Assembly (NCBI RefSeq): GCF_031755915.1
Contig: NC_083388.1
Location: forward strand, 19,494,001-19,558,000
Reading direction: 5' to 3'
Source of the DNA: Ziziphus jujuba
Taxonomy: Eukaryota; Streptophyta; Magnoliopsida; Rosales; Rhamnaceae
Length of the DNA stretch: 64,000 bases
Shown piece by piece: positions 34,437 through 47,278 of the stretch. How positions within the stretch are numbered: position 1 is the first letter of the stretch; each line of letters starts with the position of its first letter. The notes under the pieces were generated by a model. That model saw only the letters and a list, made by a program, of their open reading frames with translations, made no database searches and was not told the origin of the DNA. A program made the position numbers and the translations under genes.

Positions 34437-35277
34437 CAATTTGAAAGTTGCTTTTTGGTTTTATCAAATTAGGATTATTTGATAGATAAATTCATACAAA
34501 ATAATTGATAGAAAATAAATTTCAAATAAATATAGGCATAGAAAACTAATATTTCAAATAAATGAAATATTAACTTATATAATAATTTTATTATTTTAAA
34601 ATTAATAATTTAATAAATAGTTAATACATATTTAATAGATAGGAAATAAAAATATTGTGAAAAATTTAATTATTTTGAAAATTTTAATAAAGAGTTAATA
34701 AATATATGAATAAAATATTAATTAAATATATTAATTAATTAATTAATTATTTTTTTTAAGTACAAATTATTTTCTTATTAAATTTCAATTATTTTAAATA
34801 GTATTTTTGTTATTTAAAAGGGAATCGACGACACAATGTTTTAATAGTGCGTAGCCTGTTTTTGGTTTTATCAAATTAGGATTATTTGATAGATAAATTC
34901 ATACAAAATAATTTATAAATAATAAATTTCAAATAAATATAGGCATAGAAAACTAATATTTCAAATAAATGAAATATTAACTTATATAATAATTTTTTAT
35001 TTAAAATTAATAATTTAATAAATAGTTAATACATATTTAATAGATAGGAAATAAAAATATTGTGATAAATTTAATTATTTTGAAAAGTTTAATAAAGAGT
35101 TAATAAAAATATGAATAAAATATGAATTAAATATATTGATTATTTATTTAGTTTTTTTTTTAAGTACAAATTATTTTCTTATTAAATTTCAATTATTTGA
35201 AATAGTATTTTTGTTATTTAAAAGGGAATAGGAGACACAATGTTTTAATAGTGCGTCGCCTATTACATTTGTTTTTT
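34437..35277. repeat. Tandem duplication of ~410 bp inside the nested element
   Basis: The copies at about 34448-34855 and 34858-35275 share TTTGGTTTTATCAAATTAGG at the start and TTATTTAAAAGGGAAT plus a GACACAATGTTTTAATAGTG phrase at the end. Confidence 0.93.
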
Positions 35278-38022
35278 ATTCATTCCCTTTTCTTTTTTAA
35301 AACAAAAATATAGTTTACATACTTGCAAATTGAAATAGAAAATATTTTTTTTCTTAAGAAACAAAATAAAAAGAGAATAACAATAAATATAAATATTATA
35401 GGAAACAGGCAACGCAAGTAGGAGGAATTGCACCGCCTGTGCAATTTTTTTGTAAAAAAAAAAAAAACAATTTACATACTTGCAAGTTTAAATACAAAAT
35501 AAAATGTGTTTGAGAAATAAAATAATTAGAGAACGATAATAAAAATAATCACTGAATGCAACAGGCGATGCAATTAGGCGACATTGCATCGCCTTTTCCT
35601 TCTTCTTTTTTTCTATTTTTTTAAAAAGCCAAAATATAATTTAAAGACTTACATATTTGTAGGAATGTATCTTGTAAAATCAAATAAACTATCATTGAAG
35701 CACAAACACATGACTGAAAGTATAGCTCATTTAATATACTTATTTAGATAAATTGATCAATAAGTCTTTGTTGTATTAGTACTCTATATTTGGTATACCC
35801 TATCTTAGATCTTTAGATATTTGTGTTTTGTATATACACATATATGTGAATAATGAAATAACAAAATAACAGATATTTGCTTCATACTTTTTAGAATTAT
35901 TTTTAGTATTTATTTGCAGATAAAAAAGAAAAAAAATGAAATAACAAAATAAAAGGAAATAATTGAACAGGCGACGCAGTCGTAGCAAATTGCGTCGCCT
36001 ATTATTTTTTGTTTTATTTTGTTCCATTTTTTGAAAAAAAATTCTACAATTTAAAATTTTACAATTTTAAACAGAAAATAAACTATGTTTAAGAAACAAA
36101 ATAATTAGAGAACAACAATAACAAGCGACGTAATCAGAGGGTTATTACGTCTCTTGTTCCCTCATTTAAAAAAAAAAAAACAATTTAAAAGACTTGCAAA
36201 TTTTAAGAATAACTAAGCTATACTTGAAAAACAAAAAAATTAAACAACTATCTTAGTAGTTTTGCTTCACATTTTTTATAATTATTTTTAATATTTATTT
36301 GTAGATGAAAAAAGAAAAAAATAATTAGATAACAAAAATAAAAAATAAAAGGGGAACAAGCGACGCTACCAGAAACAATTGCGTATTCTGTTTTGTCGCC
36401 TTTTTTGCCATTTTTGTGAAAATTTTGGGGCGTTTTGAAATTTGTACGCGGGCTTTTGAATCTCTTTTATTTTCTAAACTACATCAAGTACTCTATCTAA
36501 TAAATATTAGATTTGGAAACAACCTAAGAGGGACTTGAAGAGTGAGATATTTCAGATTTCATTTGTCATTTGCCTACGTTGCCGTCAAAAAGCCGAGTTT
36601 CTCTGTGTCACCCTCGTTGTGAGTTGGGTTTCTTCTTTTTTCATCTCCATCGTGTAGATGAGTTTCTTTTTTCTTTGTTGTTGGCAGTTGCATGTGGTGG
36701 GTTGAGTTTTTTATTTTTTTAATTTTTTTTCATATTAACCATAGATTAGTTTCGTTAAATTTTCTTAATCTTGCTTTTGTAGATATTTTGTTTGTGATAT
36801 TGCTTAACATTGTTTTGATTCGAGATGGTCTATTGTTTTAACTCCACACAATATCATACTTTTGTTGAAGAAGAATTGGTTGAAGAAGATGTTCTGGGCG
36901 ACACTACAACGGCTCACAACCCATCTCAATGAGTATGCAATTTATGGAGATCTCCATGGTAAGTAAAACTACCTTCTAAATAAATTGGTAAGTAAATTTA
37001 TTAACTTATTGTCGAAGTAATATTTATGACATTTAATTAATTTTTTTATTTGCTTTCCTAAAAAACAACGGTAATATTCTCTATATCATCTACTAAATTA
37101 CTTTTTAATAATTAATATTTTTTATTTTGCATAAGTGTTTATAATTTTATTAATTTTTTCATGCAGTACTATGAGGGTGTAATATATTCAACAAGAGGAT
37201 GTCAACTTCCATCTCAACGAGTATGCATTCATGGAGATTTAATTAATATTGCTTTTGCTTTCGCATATACAATAATTCAATAGTTACCAATTCAAAAACT
37301 AGTTCATGAAATAATATTTAATTTATTTGATAATTATTTTGTTATGAAAATATTTTTTATGCAATTTTTGTATTCCAATTACTTTCGATCAAGATAATTT
37401 TAGTTATTTTGGTATTTTTATTATTTTAATTTTTTGGTATTGATAATTTCTAATCAATTTTCACACAATTCCAAAAAATAAATATAATAAAATAAAATAA
37501 ACTAAACCCTAACAAATTAAAAAATAAAAAAATAGAAAAAAATATACAAAAAGCAAAAAGGGCGACGCATGACACATTTAGCGACTCATAACGTAAATGT
37601 TGCCAATTCAACTTTTAGCGATGATAATATTTAGCGACGCGAAATAAAGGTCGCTAAAGGTTAAACATCAATATATATAGCGACATATTAATTTCCTCAA
37701 CAGCAACGTACAATTAAACTTGTCGCTAAAAGTCTAACATTTAGCGACGCGTATATTTGCCAAAACAAAGACATAGTATTTTAAATGTTGCTAAAAATCC
37801 TAACATTTAGCGACGTATATATAATGTCGCTGTTTAATCTATATTTAGCGACATAGGTTTTACAACGTTGCTGTTTCTCCATTTTTAGCGAACTTTTCTC
37901 ATACGTCGCTGTTTATCTAATATTTTTAGCGACAGAGCATTAAGCGATGTGGTATAATGCGTCTCTATATATTTCGTTTTACTTTTTTTTTTTGCATCGC
38001 TAAATCGCTATTTTCGCTAGTG

Positions 38023-38025
38023 TTT
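38023..38025. repeat. Target duplication TTT of the nested CACTA, right copy
   Basis: Directly follows the CTAGTG end of the nested element; matches 32596-32598. Confidence 0.9.
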
Positions 38026-40060
38026 CAACTTTAAATAACAAGTGAAAATGTTTAAGCAGTATCACAGAGCTTTTTTTTTTTTTTTTTTCGTTTTCTCCAA
38101 AAAATATTTGTATCAGGCGACGCATATGTATATTTTGAATCGCCTTATTCCCATCTAAATATTTATTTTTTTTTCATAAAATATAAACCAATATGATTTT
38201 CTTTCAACTTTAAAAACCAGTGAAAATATTTAAGAAAAATAACAGTGCTGCATTTTAATTTTTTGGAAGACATATTATTGATATTAGGCGACGCATAAGC
38301 ATTATTATGCGTCGCCTATTAGTGTATTGTTTTTTTTTTTTTTTTGGGTTTTTGTAAGTATTAAACAGTTGATTTTCTTTTAATTTTAAATAACAAGTGA
38401 AAATGTTTAAGCAGCATAACAGAGCTTTTTTCTTGTTTTTTCCAAGAAATATCTGTATCAGGCGACGTATAGGTATATTTTGCGTCGCCTTATTCACATA
38501 TATATATTTATTTTTTTCTTCATAAAATATAAATCAATCTAATTTTGTTTCAACTTTGAAAACCAGTGAAAATATTTTAAAAAAATAACAGTGCCGCATT
38601 TTTAATTTTTTGGAAGACACTTATTGATATCAGGCGATGCGTAAGCAATATTATGCGTCGCCTATTAGTGTATAAATTTTTTTTTTTTTTGGTTTTTTTA
38701 AGTATTAAACAGTTGATTTTCTTTCAACTTTAAATAACAAGTGAAAATGTTTAAGCAGCATCACAGTGCTTTTTTTTTTTTTTGTTTTTTCCAAAATATT
38801 TTTATCAGGCGATGAATAGTTGTATTTTGCATCGCCTTATTCCCATATATATATAATTTTTTTTCTCATAAAATATAAATCAATCTGATTTTCTTGAAAC
38901 TTTAAAAACGAGTTAAAATATTTAAGAAAAATAACAGTATTGGATTTTTATTTTTTGGAAGACACATTATTGATATCAGGCGACGCGTAACAAGAATTCT
39001 GGGTCGCCTATTTATTAATTATTTTTTTTTTTGGTTTTTTGTAAGTATTAAACAATTGATTTTCTTTCAACTTTAAATAACAAGTGAAAATGTTTAAGCA
39101 GCATCACAGAGCTTTTTTTTTTTTTTTTTTTCCAAAAAATATTTGTATCAGGTGACGCATATGTATATTTTGTGTCACCTTATTCCCATATAAATATTTA
39201 TTTTTTTCATAAAATATAAACCAATCTGATTTTCTTTCAGCTTTAAAAACCAGTAAAAATATTTAAGAAAAATAACAGTGCTGCGTTTTAATTTTTTGGA
39301 AGACATATTATTGATATCAGGTGACGCAGAAGCATTATTATGCTTCGCCTATTAGTGTGTTATTTTTTTTTTTTGGGTTTTTTGTAAGTATTAAACAGTT
39401 GATTTTCTTTCAACTTTAAATAACAAGTGAAAATGTTTAAGCAGCATCACAATACTTTTTTTTTTTGTTTTTTCCAAAAAATATTTGTATCAGGCGACGC
39501 GTAAGTATTTTTTTGCGTCGCCTTATTCCATTATATATATTTATTTTTTATTCAAAATATAAATCAATTTTATTTTCTTTCAACTTTAAAAACCAGTGAA
39601 AATATTTAAGAAAAATAACAGTTCTGGATTTTAAATTTTTTGGAAGACATATTATTGTTATGAGGCGACGCATAAGGCATAAGCTATATTATGCGTCGCC
39701 TATTAGTGTATAAATTTTTTTTGTGTGTTTTTTGTAAGTTTTAAATAATTGATTTTCTTTCAACTTTAAATAACAAGTGAAAATGTTTAAGCAGCATCAC
39801 ACAGCTTTTTTTTTGTTTTGTTTTTTTTTTCCTTATTTGTATCAGACAACCCTCAAGCATTTTGTGCTTCGCCTGTTCACCTTTTATTTAAATATTTTTT
39901 TTCTTTTGGTTTTGTAAAAATAGTTATCAATCTGTTTTACTTTTGGCATCAAATAATCTATTAAAATATTGAAGCACATAACTGTGATGGTTTTTGTTTT
40001 TTTTGCATTATTTGTATCAGGCGACTCTCAAGCATATTGTGCGTCGCCTGTTCACCATTT
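38026..40060. repeat. Left subterminal array, part 2
   Basis: Twelve more units with dyads near 38114, 38283, 38458, 38631, 38806, 38977, 39148, 39317, 39490, 39659, 39840 and 40015, spaced 169-181 bp. The two unit types continue the strict alternation begun in part 1 across the nested insertion, giving a dimeric ~345 bp higher-order repeat. The last two units are the most diverged. Confidence 0.93.
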
Positions 40061-40238
40061 ATTTTAATTATTTTTAATATTGTTTGAAATTTTGTAAAAT
40101 TGGTATGTTTAGAACCAAAGTTCATGCAAAACAAATATTACCTTATGAGCGATTTTCACAAATTTGTCTACGATATTTTATATGTACAAACAAAAGCTAT
40201 TAACAAAAGCTAGCTATTTCACTACCATTCATATATAT

Positions 40239-41996
40239 TCATTGGTTTGAGATACTTGTGATAATCGCTGTTGCCCATTCATCTCTAAATTCGTTGACAT
40301 TTTCAGCTTGTAACCAAGTGACACCTTCGTACTGAACATAAGAAACTTATGTTAATACATATACAAATAATCATAAATATTAATTATTACATAATAGAAA
40401 TATGATGAAATCATTAAATTAATAATAATTTACCATTCCTCTTAAGTCCCGGGGAGGAACTTTGTGCCTAATGATATCTCGCATTATCATCATCATATAG
40501 TAACCGCATTCCGTACTCCCGGACTGCATCGGTGTCTAAATTTGCAAACAGTAAATTATGTGTAATATTAGATACGAATATATACAAGTATTTAAATTAA
40601 CTAACAACTAATAAAGCTAAGTTTATATATAATAATTACCTTAGTATTTTGCCACTGAAGTTTCTTTTCAAATGTCTTTCCTTGGTTCCATGCAACGAAG
40701 GAACTATATAGAAATATAAATATTGTATAAGATTGTATAGTAGCTTCAAAAGTACAAATCCAATATAAGAACAATTAATTAAAAATATTAGAGTTATTAA
40801 CTTACTTGTCGATCAAAGTTTTTAGATCCTTATCAATTATATTCTTATGAGTCTTCAAAGAATCAAAAAACCATGCTACTGCTTTGTATAAATCAACAAC
40901 ACATAGCATCCAATGATTCCTAAAAACACCAATAAATATTTTAGTTAATATGATGTTTTTCGAAATCAATATTTTCACAACATAATTCAATTAAAACTAA
41001 CACAATATTACCTTGCACAGTAGGGAAAGAACCATAGTTGATTATTTCTTGCATCTTGACATCTACTCAATATATTTATCATCTGTTCATGAGGGTTTGG
41101 ATGACCAACCGAAGCAATAATATCCGGATGAACAAAGCAATAATTCCCTTCGAAGGAGCCCGTCAATCCCTCACATAAATGCCTACATAATCCGATTACA
41201 AGTAATTATAGTGTTTAATTAATTAAATTAAAGAATTAGTTATAAAGACATCCAAATTTAGTTTACCTTATGTAGAACAAGATGCATTTGGAAGATAATT
41301 CTTGTATGTAACAAAAATTGTTTATATCGCTACTCACTATGCCCAACTGTTGTTCATCCCCAAAGATCTCTTTTTTCATATTAAAAAACCATAAATGATC
41401 GCTATCGACGTCCTTGATCCAACATAGCAACTCTCGGATCGTTGGGGTAACGACTAAGGGATCAACATTATCATCTTGATCATTCTCAACATTTGACCTG
41501 CTCGAGCTTCCCTACAAATATCAACAAACAACATTTAAAATAGAACAAAAACAAAATTATTTTAAACTTCATTAATATATATAGCTGCATCGAACAATAC
41601 CTCCTCAGATGGCAAGATAACAAGATCTCTTGGCCATGCAACAAATGCACCTTCAGCATCACCGACACGTATGATGTCAAATGACAGAATAGGCAAAGGT
41701 GCAAATCCATCAATAACGTCATCAACAGTGACCTTATAATTTGATGCACCTAGCTTCACACCATGGCACATATCCGTTGGCAGCGAAGGTACCAAAGTGC
41801 CACGTGCTACTATATGGCCAACATTGCCTTGTGCAAGATTGCATTTTACACCTTGTAAAGTTTTAAAAAAAATAAAAAAAATTAATATATGTTCACATGA
41901 CAATATTCCTTCAACTTAAAGACTCGATCCCATGACCTTATGGCGGTAGGTAAGACTCTTCAACCATGGGAGCTATATAGATAATAATAACCCACT

Positions 41997-42032
<36 letters not shown>

Positions 42033-43320
42033 AAATAATTACCTCAGGATAGATCCGAGGAGCATCAATCCAAGATGTAGATTGGGTCCCATGAGTAGCA
42101 ACATCATCGAATTGGGTCCCTAGAGCATCAACATCATCGGCTGGGGGGGTCCCATGAGCAGCAACATCATTGACTTGGGTCCCAGGAGCATTAACATCAT
42201 CGGCTGGGGGGGTCTTTTGACCAGCAATATCATCGACTTGGGTCCCAGGAGCAGCAACAGTATCGGCTGGATGAGTGAGTGACGGAATGTCAATACCACA
42301 TGCCGATATGAGTGCATCAACTTGGGCAGCACTGCTGCTGCTTGAATTTCTGACGATCGCCACCAGACCTTTGAGCAGCATCTCATAGATTGAATTGTTT
42401 CCACTTCCCTCCAACTTGGTCTTTTTTTGTGAACTCGGCTTAGGAGTATGGAAAAAGTTATTCACCGTGTATCCTTTGCCTCGACCCCTAAGCCTACCTC
42501 CATACTCCTCTTTTCCCAAAGCTTGTGTTAGGATATCCACCGGAGGTAAAGGCCGAATTTCTCCTTCTGTTGCCTTTTTCTTTAAGTCATTCTACAATAT
42601 ATTTTTTGAATGATTGAATATATCAGCTAATATAATAATGAACTAAATAATAATATATGCAACAAATATTCATAAAAAATACAATACTCATAATTTTTTC
42701 CGCTACATGTTCAGTTTCTTCATCTGCATATTTTCCATCCTTCCCCATACGTGCCCGTATCCACAGGTCATCTCGGTCTACATAATCTTCGGTGCCTCTT
42801 TCAAGTTGCTTCAAAATTATAAATAAATTAATTTTAATAATGCAAGTGATCAAATAGCAATGACAAAATTAATATGGTTAAATGTAAATAAAAATAAATT
42901 GCATACAATGGCTCTTTCTAATCTCGCGTAGCCCATTGCACCCATCCTATGCGGATACCTGTTTAATTGCCGTTTTCTGAATATTTTTGACTTAATGCCT
43001 ACAAAAGTTATAAACATACATATTAGAAAACCCAAATAACATAAGTCACCATAACAAATTTTAATTTTTATATAAATAATGGCAGCGCAATTTATCCTGG
43101 AATTTATCCGACAACCTTTGTTGTACAAAATCATCCCACACCTCTTGGCTTATGAATTCATAAATTGAGGGTCGATGCTTCAACTTTTTAGGTGTGTCAA
43201 TATATGGTCGAACAAAAGATCTATATAAGTAATTCTTGAATTTTCTCCATTTGTCACAACAATCTTTTAAAGTTGCCTTCCTAAAACTATCATCCTTACC
43301 CGTATATTGCTGCAAAATTA

Positions 43321-43351
<31 letters not shown>

Positions 43352-43823
43352 TTTAGTAACATTGATTGACAAGTAAATGCGGTAAGTTAGAAATGCAAGT
43401 AAAATGCATATATACAAGCTACAAATGCAAAAAAGGAATTATAAAATCTTCATCAATTAAATATTATTCATAATAAACAATATTTAACAATAATGCACTC
43501 CGTACCTTTATTGATGCCCATAGGTTATCTTTTAACCTATTGGACACATCTCTCCAATTAGGTATATTAATTGGTATTGTGCTCCTAGCCAACGAGCCCT
43601 CCAAATTGTTTAGTCGAACGGCCTCAGAGTTAATAGCAACTCCAACCTCATTATATTGAGGTTCCAAGTTTTTGTTTCCCGCCAAATACTTCCTAAGGCC
43701 TTTCATTGTTGTAGCCCCTCATTTTCTATGCCTTGGGGATGATGTATTCGGCCTTTCCATATCACTGGATGGTGATCCAGTGCCATCCCCATCCGAGAGG
43801 ACATGTTCATTAAAAGGATCCAT
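40239..43823 (-). CDS. CACTA gene: En/Spm-type transposase region joined to a Ulp1-like C48 protease
   Basis: Exons by eye: 43823-43506, 43309-43096, 42998-42907, 42808-42692, 42591-42043, 41851-41601, 41511-41267, 41182-41012, 40919-40806, 40703-40640, 40535-40434 and 40331-40239, about 770 residues. The first five carry motifs of plant En/Spm transposase (PIPINIPNWRDVSNRLKD; WRKFKNYLY; RYPHRMGAMGYARLE; DILTQALGKEEYGGRLRGRG). Exon 41851-41601 resembles the DUF8039 domain. The 3' exons encode a C48 (SUMO-protease-like) fold with His in NHWMLCVVD, Asp in WFFDSL, Gln in MQSG and Cys in ECGYYM. The last six exon junctions keep phase. Damage: TGA at 43719-43721, two donors changed from GT to AT (43095, 42691), and one junction (42043/41851) out of phase. 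Probably inactive or expressed only from an internal start; a pseudogene reading is equally possible. Confidence 0.75.
42100..42290 (-). repeat. 63-bp coding repeats in the transposase gene
   Basis: Three tandem 21-residue units (PADTVAAPGTQVDDIAGQKT, PADDVNAPGTQVNDVAAHGT, PADDVDALGTQFDDVATHGT) lie in the linker between the transposase and DUF8039-like regions. Confidence 0.9.
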
Positions 43824-45000
43824 AATTCTACATATAAAAAACATAAACACAAATTAATATTACTAACAATATGAACATAGGGTGTAGTATAATGAATAAA
43901 CCATTAATAACAATAATAAACGATAAATTCATGTATTTATTTACCAGGTGATGCAGTAATAGTATCTTCTCTTAACATCTATCCTCTTTAATAGTCATTA
44001 ACATTTTCAAACTTTGCATCCGGCGACTAAATCACTAATGGATTTTGAGCCGTACAAACGACATTGTTTTAAGACCCGCAACAGAGCACCACCTCTGACA
44101 TTTCCCACGCAATTTATAAAGGCTATATCTTGAATTTAACCATATAAACATATAATACAAATATTAGCATATCATTTTGCTTTACATACAATCGAACCCC
44201 ACTCAATAAATATAGCTATTTTTCCAAACAAAATTTAGCTAACCCATTGTCGACGACAAGGCATGATTTTGACAACATAAAACCCCACCAAAATTACAGT
44301 AACAAACAAATATTTAAAAAAACAAAAAAACCAGCAAACAGAATATTTTTTTCCAGCAAACACATACACCACCGAAACCTAAAAGGGATGAAAAACAGCA
44401 CACCTTTACAAATCCAGCAATCAAGAGGAACTTCAAGCCACCACAGCAGCCGACGGCGACGGCACGGCAGAAACCCAGCAACCCAATCCCCGCGACGAGA
44501 CACCAAAAATCCCAGCCACCCATCGCGACGGCGAAGTACACGACCCACCGAACATGGCGACGGCGACGGCGACGGCAAAAGGGTGAAGTGCTTCCAACCC
44601 AACCACCGGCAAGAAGAAGAAGCAGAGGAAGAAGGAACTTTGAAATTTAGGAAAGAAACCCACAAAATCCTTCAAACTCGTGAAAGAAACAAGAATGCAT
44701 AATGAGAGTGTGATCCTTCAAAATCTTCTCATACCTCCTAGATTGCTTCCAACTCTCAAGTTTCCGTACTTGGGGTTAATTGTTGAAAAAAAAGCCCATC
44801 GATTAACGTGCCATTTTATTTCTAATATTTTCTGAATATTGGAGAATAAAAAATGGTTATTAAAAACATTTTAGGGGCAAATAAAAATATTTAAAGACAC
44901 AAACAAAAGAAAAAATGGAAATACAAAAAAAAAAATTGAAATTAGAACGCGCGACGTATAAAGAAGAAACTACGTCGCCTATAAAAATTAAAAAGCACAT
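43824..45000 (-). other. Likely leader/promoter region of the transposase-protease gene
   Basis: The region upstream of the ATG includes an unusually GC-rich block (44430-44600) with GCGACG repeats (44545-44577). On the minus strand it is CT-rich and ends at a plausible donor (TTTGTAAAG then GTGTGC near 44403), as a spliced 5' UTR would. Open frames on both strands here are attributed to base composition. Confidence 0.5.
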
Positions 45001-45299
45001 AAATTTTAAGTGTTTTGAAATGTTAAATAAAAAATAAATATACTTGAAAGAAAATCAGATTGATTAAAAAAATAAAAATAAAAAACTCATTCATGTTGTT
45101 TAAATATTTTCACTGGTGATTTGACTGAGAGAAAATCAGATTGATTAAATAGAAAGATCACACACCAAAAAAAATTATTTGCTAACATTATTTGAACAAA
45201 AAATTTGTTAATTTAATAAGTTGCTTAAATATATTAACAGGATATTTGATTTTGTAAAGAAAATCAAATTAAGTTAAAAAAAAAGAACCAAAAAAATTT

Positions 45300-47170
45300 A
45301 TATTTGATTATAGGCAACGCATAAGAGCGATTATGCGTCGCCTATTAAAAAAAAAAAATCCTACTTTATCTTGTTTAAATATTTTCACTGGTTATTTGAT
45401 GCTGAAAGAAAATCAAATTAATTAAAAAGGAAGATAACACAAAAAAAAAATTATTATTTTCTAACAAGCGATGCATAAATTCTTTTATAAGTCGCCTGTT
45501 ACAATGAATTAAAAAAAAATTTGTTAATTTAATAATTTGCTTAAATATTTCCACAGGATATTTGATGTTGCAAAGAAAATCAAATTGAGTTAAAAAAAAA
45601 CAAAAAAAAAATATTTGATAATAGGCGATGCATAAGAGTGATTATGCGTCGCCTATTACTTATAATTAAAAAAAAAAATGTTCTTTATCTTGTTTAAATA
45701 TTTTCACTGGTTATTTGATGCTGAAAGAAAATCAAATTGATTAAACAGGAAGATTAAAAAAAAAAAATTTATGATTTGATTATAGGCGACGCATAAGTGT
45801 GATTATGCGTCAACTATTACTTATAACTAAAAAAAAAAAAATAACCCTACTTTATCTTGCTTAAATATTTTCACTGGTTATTTGATGCTGAAAGAAAATC
45901 AAATTGACTAAACAAGAAGATAACACAAAAAAAAAATTTATGTTTTGATTATAGGCGACGCATAAGAGTGATTATGCGTCGCCTATTACTTATAATTTTA
46001 AAAAAAAAAACTACTTTATCTTGTTTAAATATTTTCACTGGTTATTTGATGCTGAAAGAAAATCAAATTGATTAAACAAGAAGATAACACAAAAAAAAAA
46101 TATTTATGATTTGATTATAGGCGACGCATAAGAGTGATTATGCGTCGCCTATTACTTATAATTAAAAAAAAAAAAACCCTACTTTATCTTGTTTAAATAT
46201 TTTCACTAGTTATTTGATGCTGAAAAAAAATCAAATTGATTAAACAGGAAGATAACACAAAAAAAAAAAATTTATGTTTTGATTATAGACGACGCATAAG
46301 AGTGATTATGTGTCGCCTATTACTTATAATTTAAAAAGAAAAAAAAAACTATTTTATCTTGTTTAAATATTTTCACTGCTTATTTGATACTGAAAGAAAA
46401 TCAAATTGATTAAACAGAAAGATAACACCAAAAAAAAATTATGATTTGATTATAGGCGACGCATAAGAGTGATTATGCGTCGCCTATTACTTATAATTAA
46501 AAAAAAAAAGAATAACCCTACTTTATCTTGTTTAAATATTTTCACTGGTTATTTGATGCTGAAAGAAAAACAAATTGATTAAACAGGAAGATAACACAAA
46601 AAAAAATAAATTGATGACTTGATTATAGGCGACGCATAAGAGTGATTATGCGTCGCCTATTACTTATAATTTAAAAAAAAAAAACCTACTTTATCTTGTT
46701 TAAATATTTTCACTGGTTATTTGATGCTAAAAGAAATTAAATTGATTAAACAGGAAGATAACAAAAAAAAAATTATGATTTGATTATAGGCGACGCATAA
46801 GAGTGATTATGCGTCGCCTATTACTTATAATTTAAAAAAAAAATCTACTTTATCTTATTTAAATATCTTCACTGGTTATTTGATGCTGAAAGAAAATCAA
46901 ATTGATTAAACAGGAAGATAACACCAAAAAAAAAAAAATTATGATTTGATTATAGGTGACATATAAAAGTGATTATGCGCCGCCTATTACTTATAATTAA
47001 AAAAAAAAAAAAAACCTTACTTTATCTTGTTTAAATATTTTCACTAGTTATTTGATGGTGAAAGAATATCAGATTGATTAAACAGAAAGATCACAAACCC
47101 AAAAAAACAAATTATTTGCTCATAAGCTACTCATAAATATTTTAATGCGTCACTTGTTATTTGAAATGTC
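45300..47170. repeat. Right subterminal array, inverted relative to the left array
   Basis: About twelve units of ~165 bp with dyads near 45313, 45467, 45624, 45783, 45954, 46121, 46289, 46455, 46626, 46789, 46955 and 47125. The core is AGGCGACGCATAAG...TTATGCGTCGCCT. The inter-dyad text (TTTCACTGGTTATTTGATGC) is the reverse complement of the left-array text (AACCAGTGAAAATATTTAAG), so the arrays are in opposite orientation around the gene. Confidence 0.94.
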
Positions 47171-47278
47171 CTTCCCCAAATGTAATCTATTAGTTTATTT
47201 GGGTTCATATAAACTATCACTGATAGCCAAAAACATGAAAGTGTAACTCGTTGAACATACTTACTCCGAGCAAACTAC

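Larger units (their letters stand above)
32599..38022. mobile_element. Nested non-autonomous CACTA element (5,424 bp)
   Basis: Starts CACTACGCGAAAATAGCGAT and ends ATCGCTATTTTCGCTAGTG, a near-perfect ~25 bp terminal inverted repeat, with the TTT duplication outside. The subterminal parts (32620-32930 and 37560-38010) are packed with TTAGCGAC/GTCGCTAA motifs. The interior has a ~165 bp tandem array, a ~410 bp tandem duplication and a stretch (35640-37260) homologous to 48650-50090 of the outer complex. No long reading frame exists. A short frame at 36825 (MVYCFNSTQYHTF) ends quickly. It would need transposase supplied by a relative. Confidence 0.92.

Noticed and set aside
36825..36935. Transposase start codon region in the nested CACTA
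   Set aside because: The frame beginning MVYCFNSTQYHTF ends after about 35 codons and its homologue at 49706 is broken even earlier, so no gene is called.
44247..44702. 151-codon plus-strand frame rich in Arg, His and Ser
   Set aside because: It covers the GC-rich GCGACG block, is open on both strands, and reads as low-complexity sequence. It fits the leader of the minus-strand transposase gene better than a protein.
31429..47170. CRISPR-like regular repeats
   Set aside because: Units are ~165-175 bp, imperfect and within a plant transposon between CACTA ends. There are no short identical repeats with unique spacers.
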